Assembly: GCA_905480055.1 (NCBI GenBank)
Contig: CAJQOW010000292.1
Span: 1-7,703 of the forward strand
Source of the DNA: an uncultured Acidimicrobiia bacterium
Lineage (GTDB): Bacteria > Actinomycetota > Acidimicrobiia > UBA5794
Direction: 5' to 3'
DNA length: 7,703 bases
This document shows, piece after piece, positions 1 through 5,774 of the stretch. A program made the position numbers and the translations under genes. Each line of letters starts with the position of its first letter. Within the stretch, counting starts at the first letter, position 1. The notes under the pieces were generated by a model that did no database searches, had not been told where the DNA came from, and saw nothing but the letters and a program-made list of their open reading frames with translations.

Positions 1-348
1 GTGGGCGGGCTGATCGCCACGCATGGCCGACACGGAAATGTGTTCGACGCCCTCGAGCGGAAGCCCTTCGGCAACCTTCTCTCGCACGTACTCAACGGCA
101 GACGCACACAGGAGTTCGGTCAGGTGCTCGCCAGCCTCCTCATCTCCAAGGGGAACCCCGAACACGACCGATGCGGTGCTGCCCTTCACATGGAAGTCAC
201 TCACCTGCGGCATTGGCCTCGTAGGCGCCGCGCTCGGCGTGTCGACGCGACTCGAGGCGCTCTGGCCAACGGCCCTGATGGCATATACAGCGATTCCGAG
301 AATGGCCAACGCGAGGAAGGCAACCAGGACGGCGAGAAATACGTTCAC
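1..348 (-). CDS. Unrecognised membrane-anchored protein, partial (3' end outside the window)
   Basis: I do not recognise this family. Reading the minus strand from GTG at 348-346 gives 116 open codons to the window edge. The start is chosen because a clean AAGGAG Shine-Dalgarno (355-360) lies 6 bases upstream. Residues about 2-24 form one strongly hydrophobic segment (NVFLAVLVAFLALAILG then IAVYAI), followed by a Ser/Thr/Pro/Ala-rich linker (about 29-46). After it comes a more ordered domain with a beta-like stretch (SDFHVKGSTASVVFGVPLG) and a helix (LTELLCASAVEYVREK). This suggests a signal anchor with a domain outside the cytoplasmic membrane. There is no obvious lipobox cysteine near the hydrophobic segment and no recognisable catalytic motif. 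The gene is co-directional with the WhiB gene, 81 bases downstream of its stop, but hairpins and a possible promoter lie between, so it is probably a separate unit. Long plus-strand ORFs over the same bases lack a comparable ribosome binding site. Confidence 0.75.
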   Translation of the reverse strand, partial: MNVFLAVLVAFLALAILGIAVYAIRAVGQSASSRVDTPSAAPTRPMPQVSDFHVKGSTASVVFGVPLGDEEAGEHLTELLCASAVEYVREKVAEGLPLEGVEHISVSAMRGDQPAH

Positions 349-354
349 GAGGCG

Positions 355-360
355 CTCCTT
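355..360 (-). promoter_or_regulatory. Ribosome binding site of the partial membrane protein
   Basis: AAGGAG on the minus strand, 6 bases before a GTG codon. It decides the start of the gene at 348. Confidence 0.7.
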
Positions 361-375
361 GTGTGGTCAACAACG

Positions 376-381
376 ATTCTA
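376..381 (-). promoter_or_regulatory. Possible -10 box for the partial membrane protein
   Basis: TAGAAT on the minus strand matches the TANNNT pattern common in actinobacterial promoters and five of six bases of TATAAT. It lies about 28 bases before the GTG start. No good -35 hexamer is present 16-18 bases upstream (TCTGCT is the best), so the call is weak. Confidence 0.35.
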
Positions 382-384
382 CGA

Positions 385-423
385 CACCCGCGAGGGTGAG
401 CAGATACGGCTTCGATCAAGCCG
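385..423 (-). terminator. Two tandem hairpins after the WhiB gene, possible terminator
   Basis: Read on the minus strand, the WhiB stop is followed at once by a perfect 6-bp stem CGGCTT/AAGCCG (418-423 with 407-412, 5-base loop). A perfect 5-bp stem CACCC/GGGTG (394-398 with 385-389, 4-base loop) comes next. The first is followed by TATCTGCT, only mildly T-rich. The position right behind a stop and ahead of a new ribosome binding site fits a terminator, but the stems are short. Confidence 0.4.
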
Positions 424-429
424 ATGAAA

Positions 430-717
430 TCAGCCAGCCCGCCTGCGGCGGATGGTGATTTGGCGTTCGCGTCGGATCTTGCGACGCTCCCGCTCCGACA
501 TCGCTCCCCAGATCCCGAACTTCTCGCTCGAGATGATGGCGAACTCGAGGCACTCCTCCATGACGGAGCACTCCCTGCAGATCGATTTGGCTTGGCGCGT
601 CGAAGCGCCGCGTTCCGGAAAGAAGAGATCCGGGTCCGCACCACGGCAATTGGCAAAGTCCTGCCATGCCATGTCGATGCCCTCGTTCTTCAGGGCTTCG
701 AGAAGTTCAGTGATCAC
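430..717 (-). CDS. WhiB-family iron-sulfur transcriptional regulator
   Basis: A 95-residue WhiB-like protein. WhiB proteins are small actinobacterial regulators that bind a redox- and NO-sensitive [4Fe-4S] cluster and usually act together with the principal sigma factor. The four cluster cysteines are visible with family spacing: C24, then C47-x2-C50-x5-C56. The turn GIWGAMSERERR (68-79) is the family G-[VI]-W-G-G signature with Ala in place of the second Gly pair, followed by an Arg/Lys-rich tail (about 77-94) that fits DNA contact. The segment DPDLFFPERG...STRQAK resembles the WhiB1/WhiB2 branch more than WhiB3, WhiB4 or WhiB7, but I cannot fix the orthologue. GTG at 717 is chosen because TAGGAG (725-730) lies 7 bases upstream. 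An internal ATG at residue 16 (MAWQDF) is the alternative and would keep every motif. The gene is divergent from sdhC with 307 bases between. Confidence 0.93.
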   Translation of the reverse strand: MITELLEALKNEGIDMAWQDFANCRGADPDLFFPERGASTRQAKSICRECSVMEECLEFAIISSEKFGIWGAMSERERRKIRRERQITIRRRRAG

Positions 718-724
718 GCGCGAG

Positions 725-730
725 CTCCTA
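725..730 (-). promoter_or_regulatory. Ribosome binding site of the WhiB gene
   Basis: TAGGAG on the minus strand, 7 bases before GTG at 717. It supports the long start over the internal ATG. Confidence 0.65.
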
Positions 731-754
731 CAGGTGTGTAATTACAATTCTGTG

Positions 755-783
755 ATTCAACCAAGGTCGCGCGCGCCTGTCAA
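755..783 (-). promoter_or_regulatory. Candidate promoter of the WhiB gene
   Basis: On the minus strand a perfect -35 hexamer TTGACA (783-778) is followed after exactly 17 bases by TTGAAT (760-755), which matches four of six positions of TATAAT including the key last T. The predicted start near 748 would give a leader of about 31 bases containing the ribosome binding site. The -35 box sits in the loop of a perfect CG inverted repeat (768-796). Confidence 0.6.
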
Positions 784-796
784 GTTCGCGCGCGCG
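768..796. repeat. Perfect 9-bp inverted repeat of alternating C and G around the whiB -35 box
   Basis: The arms 768-776 (CGCGCGCGC) and 788-796 (GCGCGCGCG) are fully complementary, with 11 bases between. The tract at 787-796 is itself ten alternating C/G bases. One arm falls inside the spacer of the candidate whiB promoter and the other just upstream of its -35 box. It could be an operator, a cruciform or a Z-DNA-prone stretch; the sequence cannot tell which. Confidence 0.6.
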
Positions 797-864
797 TATT
801 TCCAAAGAAATGTCAAGAACCCTCGGGGTGCGGATGGCCTGGGCATGCGCGTACTCGGTATTCC

Positions 865-953
865 GTGCTCCGTATTCCGACCTTCCAAGCACCCGGAACC
901 GCTGAACCGTGTCCCCCGTCTACTCGCCCTGTTCCGGTCTGAGTATGGAGTAC
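865..953. repeat. Imperfect long-arm hairpin upstream of sdhC
   Basis: The arm 865-882 can pair with 936-953 over 18 positions: 14 Watson-Crick pairs, three G-T wobbles and one mismatch, with a 53-base loop. A nested perfect 7-bp pair CCGGAAC/GTTCCGG (893-899 with 931-937) competes with the inner end. The left side also carries the direct repeat GTATTCCG at 858-865 and 872-879. The arms are built from GTACTC/GTATTC-like units, which gives the element the look of a dispersed intergenic repeat, though only one copy can be seen here. Confidence 0.5.
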
Positions 954-989
954 TGCGGACCGCGCGGGCACCTTATTCGCTCGGTACGG

Positions 990-995
990 CATAAT
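990..995 (+). promoter_or_regulatory. Possible -10 box of the sdhCAB operon
   Basis: CATAAT differs from TATAAT only at the first position and lies about 30 bases before the sdhC start, leaving a leader of about 23 bases. No recognisable -35 hexamer is found 16-18 bases upstream, which suggests activator dependence or a false hit. Confidence 0.35.
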
Positions 996-1012
996 CAGGG
1001 GCACGCGAAGAC

Positions 1013-1017
1013 AAGGA
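1013..1017 (+). promoter_or_regulatory. Ribosome binding site of sdhC
   Basis: AAGGA, 7 bases before GTG at 1025, supports this start over the downstream in-frame ATG codons. Confidence 0.65.
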
Positions 1018-1024
1018 TCCTTTC

Positions 1025-1768
1025 GTGACGACGACGGAACGCCCAGACGTTCACCAGCGGACGAGATGGCAGGACTGGCTTGGAGGGTTCTTCTCGTCAT
1101 CCGTGGGCCTCAAATGGCTGATGGCCATCACCGGCATCGGTCTGCTGCTGTATGTGCTCGCCCACATGATCGGGAACCTCAAGGTGTTCCTCGGCATGAA
1201 CGAATTCGGCGAGTACGAGATCGATCTCTATGGCGAGGCTCTGAGGAATCTCGGCGGGCACCTCGTCCCGGAGGAGTCGATCCTGTGGCTGTTCCGCATT
1301 GGCCTACTGGCCGCATTTGTGATCCACATCGGAGCATCAGCTGCACTGACGAAGAGGAACTGGGAAGCTCGTGGGACAGACCGCTACGACGCCCAACGGG
1401 AGTACGCGGCAGCCAACTACGCCAGTCGCACCATGCGCTGGGGTGGAACGATCATCCTGCTGTTCACCCTCTTCCACATCGCAGACCTCACCCTGGGATG
1501 GGCGAACCCAGACTTCGAGCACGGAGCGGTGTACAACAACATCATCGCCAGCCTGAGCAACCCGATCGTGGCGATCTTCTATCTCGTCGCACAGGCCGCC
1601 CTGGCCCTGCACATCTACCACGGTGGGTGGAGCCTGTTCCAAAGCCTCGGCATCGCAAATCCCAAGTACAAATCGTTCCGCAGGTATTTCGCCGTCGGAT
1701 TCGCAGCCCTGATCTTCATCGGCAACTGCGCCATCATCGTCGGTGTGTGGACCGGCGTGGTCTCGTGA
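1025..1768 (+). CDS. sdhC: Succinate dehydrogenase cytochrome b558 subunit
   Basis: The membrane anchor of succinate:quinone oxidoreductase (complex II). It carries heme b and the quinone site and holds SdhA/SdhB on the cytoplasmic face. The 247-residue protein has five hydrophobic segments at about 30-50, 86-109, 138-158, 178-199 and 222-243, the fold of single-subunit diheme (type B) anchors such as those of Bacillus and Wolinella. Candidate axial heme ligands are H47 (in AHMIGN), H101 (VIHIGA), H151 (LFHIAD) and H196 or H199 (LHIYHGG), one per helix in helices 1-4. This is the number needed for two hemes. GTG at 1025 is chosen on its AAGGA box. The gene opens a C-A-B operon, with only 16 bases to sdhA. 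There is no sdhD, as expected for this type. Whether the quinone is menaquinone, as usual with type B enzymes, is inference. Confidence 0.95.
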   Translation: MTTTERPDVHQRTRWQDWLGGFFSSSVGLKWLMAITGIGLLLYVLAHMIGNLKVFLGMNEFGEYEIDLYGEALRNLGGHLVPEESILWLFRIGLLAAFVIHIGASAALTKRNWEARGTDRYDAQREYAAANYASRTMRWGGTIILLFTLFHIADLTLGWANPDFEHGAVYNNIIASLSNPIVAIFYLVAQAALALHIYHGGWSLFQSLGIANPKYKSFRRYFAVGFAALIFIGNCAIIVGVWTGVVS

Positions 1769-1784
1769 TCAGAAAGCAGGCATC

Positions 1785-3719
1785 ATGACAGACACCCCCT
1801 CCCCCACCCTCAACGCACAGATCCCTGAAGGCGACATCCAGCAGCGATGGGACGAGCATCGATTCAACGTGAAACTCGTCAACCCTGCGAACAAGCGCAA
1901 GTACGAGATCATCGTGATCGGCACAGGCCTCGCGGGCGCATCCGCAGCAGCCTCGTTCGGCGAGCTTGGCTACAACGTGAAGGTCTTCACCTACAACGAC
2001 TCGGCTCGCCGAGCACACTCGATCGCTGCGCAGGGCGGCATCAACGCTGCGAAGAACTACCCAAACGATGGCGACTCGATCTACCGACTGTTCTACGACA
2101 CGGTGAAAGGCGGAGACTTCCGATCACGCGAGTCGAACGTCTACCGGCTCGCACAGGTGTCGAACGAGATCATCGACCAGACCACCGCACAAGGCGTTCC
2201 CTTCGCCCGTGAGTACGGCGGGTTGCTGGACAATCGGTCCTTCGGCGGCGCACAGGTGTCCCGCACCTTCTACGCACGGGGACAAACCGGCCAACAGCTG
2301 CTGCTTGGGGCCTACCAGGCACTTTCTCGCCAGGTGAACGAGGGGCCCGTCGAGGTGTTCACTCGCTCCGAGATGCTTGAGGTCGTGGTCAAGGACGACC
2401 GAGCTGTCGGTGTGATCGTGCGCGATCTCGTGACCGGCGAGATCACCTCGCACTCGGCCCATGCCGTCGTGCTGGCGACCGGCGGATACTCAAACGTGTA
2501 CTTCCTGTCGACCAATGCCATGAACTGCAATGCAACCGCGGCGTGGCGAGCCCATCGCAAGGGTGCGCTCTTTGCCAACCCGTGTTTCACCCAGATCCAC
2601 CCAACGTGCATTCCAGCCTCGGACGAGCACCAGTCGAAGCTGACACTGATGTCCGAGTCACTGCGCAACGATGGCCGCATCTGGGTGCCGGCCAGCGCCG
2701 ACGACAGTCGAGCCCCGAACGATATCCCAGAGGACGAGCGCGACTACTACCTGGAGCGCCAGTATCCGGCCTTCGGAAACCTCGTCCCACGCGATGTCGC
2801 ATCCAGGGCAGCGATGCGCATGATCGACCAGAACCGTGGCATCGGACCCCTCAAGAACGGTGTCTATCTCGACTTCAGCGAGGCGATCAACCGACTGGGA
2901 CGGGACAAGATCGAGGAACGGTACGGCAACCTTTTCGAGATGTATGAGCGCATCACCGATGAGGATCCCTACACCGTCCCCATGAGGATCTATCCGGCAC
3001 CGCACTACACGATGGGCGGCTTGTGGGTCGACTACAACCTGATGACAACCATCCCTGGTCTGTACGCCATCGGCGAGGCGAACTTCTCCGATCATGGAGC
3101 AAACAGGCTCGGTGCATCGGCGCTGATGCAGGGTCTTGCCGACGGGTACTTCGTCCTGCCCTACACGATTGGTGAATACCTCTCGGATTGGCTCAATACC
3201 GAGCCGGTGTCGACAGATGACGACGCCTTCACCCAGGCGATCGCCCAGGTCAACGAGCGGGAAGAGCGGTTCCTGAGCATCAACGGGACACGATCCGTCG
3301 ATCACTTCCACCGCAGGCTCGGCCACCTGATGATCGAGTATTGCGGGCTTGCACGGAGCAGGGAGGGTCTCGAAAAGGCCATCGCCGAGATTCGGGCGCT
3401 CCGCGACGAATTTTGGAAGGACCTGAAGGTGTTGGGCACATCCGACAGTCTCAATCAGTCCCTCGAGCGAGCCGGGAGGGTTGCCGATTTCCTCGAACTC
3501 GCTGAGCTCATGTGCATCGATGCGCTGGACCGCGAGGAGTCGTGCGGCGGCCACTTCAGGGTGGAACACCAGACAGAGGACGGAGAGGCACAGCGGGACG
3601 ACGTTGACTTCTCCTTCGTCTCTGCATGGGAGTGGATCAACTCGAACACACCCCAGAAGTTGCACAAGGAGCCGCTCGAGTTCGCATACGTGACTCCGAG
3701 CCAGAGGAGCTACAAGTAA
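1785..3719 (+). CDS. sdhA: Succinate dehydrogenase flavoprotein subunit
   Basis: The catalytic subunit of complex II, oxidising succinate to fumarate with covalently bound FAD (EC 1.3.5.1). At 644 residues it has the length of the Bacillus/Bacteroidetes-type SdhA. The FAD Rossmann motif is [16 protein letters not shown] (45-60). The flavin-linking histidine is H78 in [11 protein letters not shown]. Active-site positions expected from the family are all present: H272 (IHPTC), R336 (VPRDVASR), H407 (PAPHYTMGG) and R441 ([13 protein letters not shown]). The wording GASALMQG, rather than GANSLL as in the E. coli type, groups it with enzymes using a cytochrome b558 anchor and fits the sdhC before it. 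ATG at 1785 is chosen; an in-frame GTG at 1743 would overlap sdhC and add 14 residues not expected in the family. The ribosome binding site (AAAGCAGG, 4 bases before ATG) is modest. The stop overlaps the sdhB start by one base. Confidence 0.97.
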   Translation: MTDTPSPTLNAQIPEGDIQQRWDEHRFNVKLVNPANKRKYEIIVIGTGLAGASAAASFGELGYNVKVFTYNDSARRAHSIAAQGGINAAKNYPNDGDSIYRLFYDTVKGGDFRSRESNVYRLAQVSNEIIDQTTAQGVPFAREYGGLLDNRSFGGAQVSRTFYARGQTGQQLLLGAYQALSRQVNEGPVEVFTRSEMLEVVVKDDRAVGVIVRDLVTGEITSHSAHAVVLATGGYSNVYFLSTNAMNCNATAAWRAHRKGALFANPCFTQIHPTCIPASDEHQSKLTLMSESLRNDGRIWVPASADDSRAPNDIPEDERDYYLERQYPAFGNLVPRDVASRAAMRMIDQNRGIGPLKNGVYLDFSEAINRLGRDKIEERYGNLFEMYERITDEDPYTVPMRIYPAPHYTMGGLWVDYNLMTTIPGLYAIGEANFSDHGANRLGASALMQGLADGYFVLPYTIGEYLSDWLNTEPVSTDDDAFTQAIAQVNEREERFLSINGTRSVDHFHRRLGHLMIEYCGLARSREGLEKAIAEIRALRDEFWKDLKVLGTSDSLNQSLERAGRVADFLELAELMCIDALDREESCGGHFRVEHQTEDGEAQRDDVDFSFVSAWEWINSNTPQKLHKEPLEFAYVTPSQRSYK

Positions 3720-4489
3720 TGGACCTGTCACTCAAGGTTTGGCGTCAGGCCAATCAGGACTCCGAAGGCGAATTCAAGACCTATGAGGCCCGCAACGTAT
3801 CGCCGGATGCGTCGTTCCTCGAAATGCTCGATGAAGTCAATGAGCACCTCAATGAGGCCGGTGAGGAACCGATCGCGTTCGACTCCGACTGCCGCGAAGG
3901 CATCTGTGGTGCATGCGGGGTCATGGTCAACGGATACCCCCACGGGCCACAGGACGGAACGGCGACCTGCCAGCTCCACATGCGCAAGTTCCAGGACGGC
4001 GACTCCATCACGATCGAACCGTGGCGCGCATCTGCGTTCCCCGTGATCAAGGACCTCATTGTCGACCGCACACCGTTCGACAAGATCATCCAGGCTGGCG
4101 GCTACATATCGGTCAACACGGGGGCCGCACCAGACGCCAACATCATCCCGGTTCCCAAGGAAGCCGCTGATGCGTCCATGGACGCGGCATCATGCATCGG
4201 TTGCGCGGCCTGTGTTGCTGCGTGCCCCAACAGTGCAGCCAACCTCTTCACGGCGGCCAAGATGCAGCAGCTCAACCTGCTGCCTCAGGGCAATCCGGAG
4301 CGTTACAGCCGTGCCGTTGCGATGGTCGAGACGATGGAGGAATACTTCGGCTCGTGCACGAACCACGGTGAGTGTGAGTCAGCGTGCCCCAAGAACATCT
4401 CGATCGACTTCATCGCCATGATGAACAAGGATTACGTCAAGGCGCAGTTCAAGAACGTCGCCCGCGACGCACAGATCAAGGGCAAGTAA
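3719..4489 (+). CDS. sdhB: Succinate dehydrogenase iron-sulfur subunit
   Basis: Carries electrons from the FAD of SdhA to the quinone site of SdhC through three clusters. All eleven ligand cysteines are visible in 256 residues. The [2Fe-2S] set is C58, C63, C66 and C84 ([10 protein letters not shown] then TCQL). The [4Fe-4S] set is C159, C162, C165 and C223. The [3Fe-4S] set is C169, C213 and C219; the last two sets are assigned by analogy with E. coli SdhB. The N-terminal ferredoxin domain covers about 1-110 and the C-terminal helical ferredoxin domain about 145-235. ATG at 3719 shares its A with the sdhA stop (TAATG), which points to translational coupling. GAGGAG (3704-3709) lies 9 bases upstream. 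A longer reading frame from 3626 would overlap the sdhA end by 94 bases and is not supported. It is the last gene of the operon unless transcription continues into the ureohydrolase. Confidence 0.97.
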   Translation: MDLSLKVWRQANQDSEGEFKTYEARNVSPDASFLEMLDEVNEHLNEAGEEPIAFDSDCREGICGACGVMVNGYPHGPQDGTATCQLHMRKFQDGDSITIEPWRASAFPVIKDLIVDRTPFDKIIQAGGYISVNTGAAPDANIIPVPKEAADASMDAASCIGCAACVAACPNSAANLFTAAKMQQLNLLPQGNPERYSRAVAMVETMEEYFGSCTNHGECESACPKNISIDFIAMMNKDYVKAQFKNVARDAQIKGK

Positions 4490-4506
4490 CAGACAAACCC
4501 GCCAAG

Positions 4507-4547
4507 CACCACGCGACGGCCCCGGAGAGGGGGTCGGTTCGGTGGTG
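4507..4547 (+). terminator. Two-part hairpin between sdhB and the ureohydrolase
   Basis: An outer perfect 6-bp stem CACCAC/GTGGTG (4507-4512 with 4542-4547) encloses an inner 7-bp stem CGGCCCC/GGGGTCG (4517-4523 with 4530-4536, one G-T pair) with a 6-base loop. A small internal loop separates the stems. No T-run follows, so it may be a weak actinobacterial-style terminator, an attenuator or an mRNA-end stabiliser that lets part of the transcript continue. Confidence 0.45.
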
Positions 4548-4560
4548 ACCCGATCGATGC

Positions 4561-4566
4561 AGGAGG
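4561..4566 (+). promoter_or_regulatory. Strong ribosome binding site of the ureohydrolase
   Basis: AGGAGG, a full Shine-Dalgarno core, 6 bases before GTG at 4573. It fixes the start. Confidence 0.8.
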
Positions 4567-4572
4567 ACGGAA

Positions 4573-5708
4573 GTGCCAGAACACGACACCGACTTTCCCG
4601 AGTTGAACCCAGATGATCCGACGAAGGATCTCTGGAGAACACCGAAGCCCAACCTCCAGAACGGTCGAACCCCTGGCCTCATCGATCTCCACCGATACCC
4701 GATCAACACGCACTCGGGAGGCATCGCAACCTTCCTCCAGCGTCCCGTTGCGCTGACACCCGAGGACCTTTCGGCTGCGGAGGTCGACGTCGCCATGATC
4801 GGTGCTGGCGTGGACTTCTCGTACGGCATGCGGGGAACCGCCTATGGACCGCGAGCGCTTCGGTCCCACGATGTGTACCTGCCAACGCTCCAGACGGGCC
4901 TCAGCCACATCCACGTCCAGGTCGACGCTCTCGAGGAGCTGACCATCGCAGACTACGGGGACGCTCCCGTTGATCCAGAGAGCGCATATCGGTCAGTGGA
5001 GCCGATTCGAGGCCTCGTCCGTGAAATCGCAGAGACGGGAGCAATGCCGTTCGTCGTGGGCGGGGACCACTCCTTGATGTACCCGGATGTCGCCGCCATG
5101 TCTGACATCTACGGCAAGGGCAAAGTCGGTGTCATCCACTTCGACGCCCACTACGACGCTGGATCTGGCGGACTGGGACACAATCTCACCCACGGCACGC
5201 CGGTACGAAAGCTTGTAGAGCAAGGCCACGTCCGGGGAGAGAACTTCATCCAGGTGGGGCTCCGCGGGTACGCCCCCGGCCCTGAAGATGTGGCCTGGAT
5301 GCGGGACCAGGGATTCAGATACCACATGATGGCCGAGATCGAGCAGCGCGGCTGGGAACACGTCATGGAGCGCGCGATCACCGAGGCATCCGAAGGAACC
5401 GACTACCTGTACCTCTCACTCGACATCGATGTGCTCGACCCCGCATATGCACCAGGCACGGGCACACCCGAGCCGAACGGCCTCACCCCGCGTGAACTCT
5501 TCCCGCTCCTGCGGCGACTCGGGGCAGAAACCACCTCGTTGGTGTCGAACTCGTCGAGGTCAACCCGCTGGTGGATCCAACGTATGTGACGCCGCTCGTC
5601 GCCAACCGATGCGCTCGCGAGATTCTCACAGGTATTGCAATGCGCAAGAAGGGATTGACCGATCCCCACTACCTGGCTCCCGAATCGACGGATCACGGTC
5701 AGGGCTAG
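4573..5708 (+). CDS. Agmatinase-family ureohydrolase, frameshifted near the 3' end
   Basis: A binuclear manganese ureohydrolase of the arginase/agmatinase family, which removes urea from a guanidino compound. Agmatine to putrescine is the commonest reaction, but guanidinobutyrate, guanidinopropionate and guanidine are also used by relatives, so no symbol is given. Metal ligands are visible: H166 (GGDHS), D191, H193 and D195 (FDAHYD), D284 and D286 (SLDIDVLDP). The signature PGTGTPEPNG (294-303) follows. About 70 residues precede the core, including GGIATFLQRP, as in several actinobacterial homologues. The first frame is open to a stop at 5587-5589 but turns into non-family sequence after residue 321. 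The frame one base back, from CTC at 5535, reads LVGVELVEVNPLVDPTYVTP and continues for 57 codons to TAG at 5706-5708. Adding one C at 5534-5535 would restore a protein of about 378 residues. The gene is either damaged or hit by a sequencing error. It lies 83 bases behind sdhB. Confidence 0.88.
5530..5538 (+). other. Frameshift site in the ureohydrolase gene
   Basis: The sequence ACCACCTCG here would read in frame as Thr-Thr-Leu-Val if a third C were present (ACCACCCTC). The expected family wording TTLVGVELVEVNP appears exactly when that base is restored. The site is not an X-XXY-YYZ slippery heptamer, and I see no signal for programmed slippage. Confidence 0.85.
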
Positions 5709-5715
5709 CCACACA

Positions 5716-5734
5716 CGGGACCCGCATGGTCCCG
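5716..5734. terminator. Hairpin between convergent genes
   Basis: Perfect 7-bp stem CGGGACC/GGTCCCG (5716-5722 with 5728-5734) with a 5-base loop, starting 8 bases after the ureohydrolase stop at 5708. It lies between two genes that converge and could serve both. No T-run follows on either strand, which is common in GC-rich actinobacteria. Confidence 0.6.
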
Positions 5735-5759
5735 CCCTCGGGCACCGCTGGCTCGAAGC

Positions 5760-5774
5760 GACCGCCTAGCGGTC
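5760..5774. repeat. Short hairpin spanning the NDH-2 stop codon
   Basis: Perfect 6-bp inverted repeat GACCGC/GCGGTC (5760-5765 with 5769-5774), whose 3-base centre is the NDH-2 stop codon. It may add to termination in the convergent gap or be chance. Confidence 0.4.

Larger units (their letters stand above)
718..1024. other. Divergent intergenic region between whiB-like gene and sdhC
   Basis: This 307-base stretch holds no supportable gene. From left to right it contains the WhiB ribosome binding site, an 8-bp palindrome GTAATTAC (739-746), the candidate whiB promoter inside a CG inverted repeat (755-796) and a second TGTCAAG copy at 811-817. A large imperfect hairpin (865-953), a possible sdh -10 box (990-995) and the sdhC ribosome binding site (1013-1017) follow. 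The plus-strand reading frame that crosses part of it has no ribosome binding site and a composition unlike the neighbouring proteins. Confidence 0.7.

Noticed and set aside
1..427. Two overlapping plus-strand reading frames at 1-399 and 23-427
   Set aside because: No ribosome binding site, arginine-rich low-quality translations. The minus strand carries a better frame with a signal anchor and an AAGGAG box.
788..816. A second whiB promoter using TTGACA at 816-811
   Set aside because: The bases 17 downstream are a CG tract and cannot act as a -10 box. It may still be part of an operator repeat.
452..994. A 180-codon plus-strand frame across whiB and the intergenic region
   Set aside because: It is antisense to a clear WhiB protein and has no ribosome binding site or family resemblance.
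1743..1784. Upstream GTG start for sdhA
   Set aside because: It overlaps the end of sdhC and adds residues not expected in SdhA; ATG 1785 has a usable AGG box and normal spacing.
3626..3718. Upstream ATG start for sdhB
   Set aside because: It would overlap sdhA by 94 bases and add 31 unrelated residues. The TAATG junction with GAGGAG upstream is the normal coupled start.
2658..3731. A 357-codon minus-strand frame opposite sdhA
   Set aside because: A long antisense frame is expected opposite a GC-rich gene. SdhA is unmistakable on the plus strand.
5524..5545. Programmed -1 ribosomal frameshifting in the ureohydrolase
   Set aside because: No slippery X-XXY-YYZ heptamer is present and this family is not known to use recoding. 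A missing C in an expected C-run is simpler.
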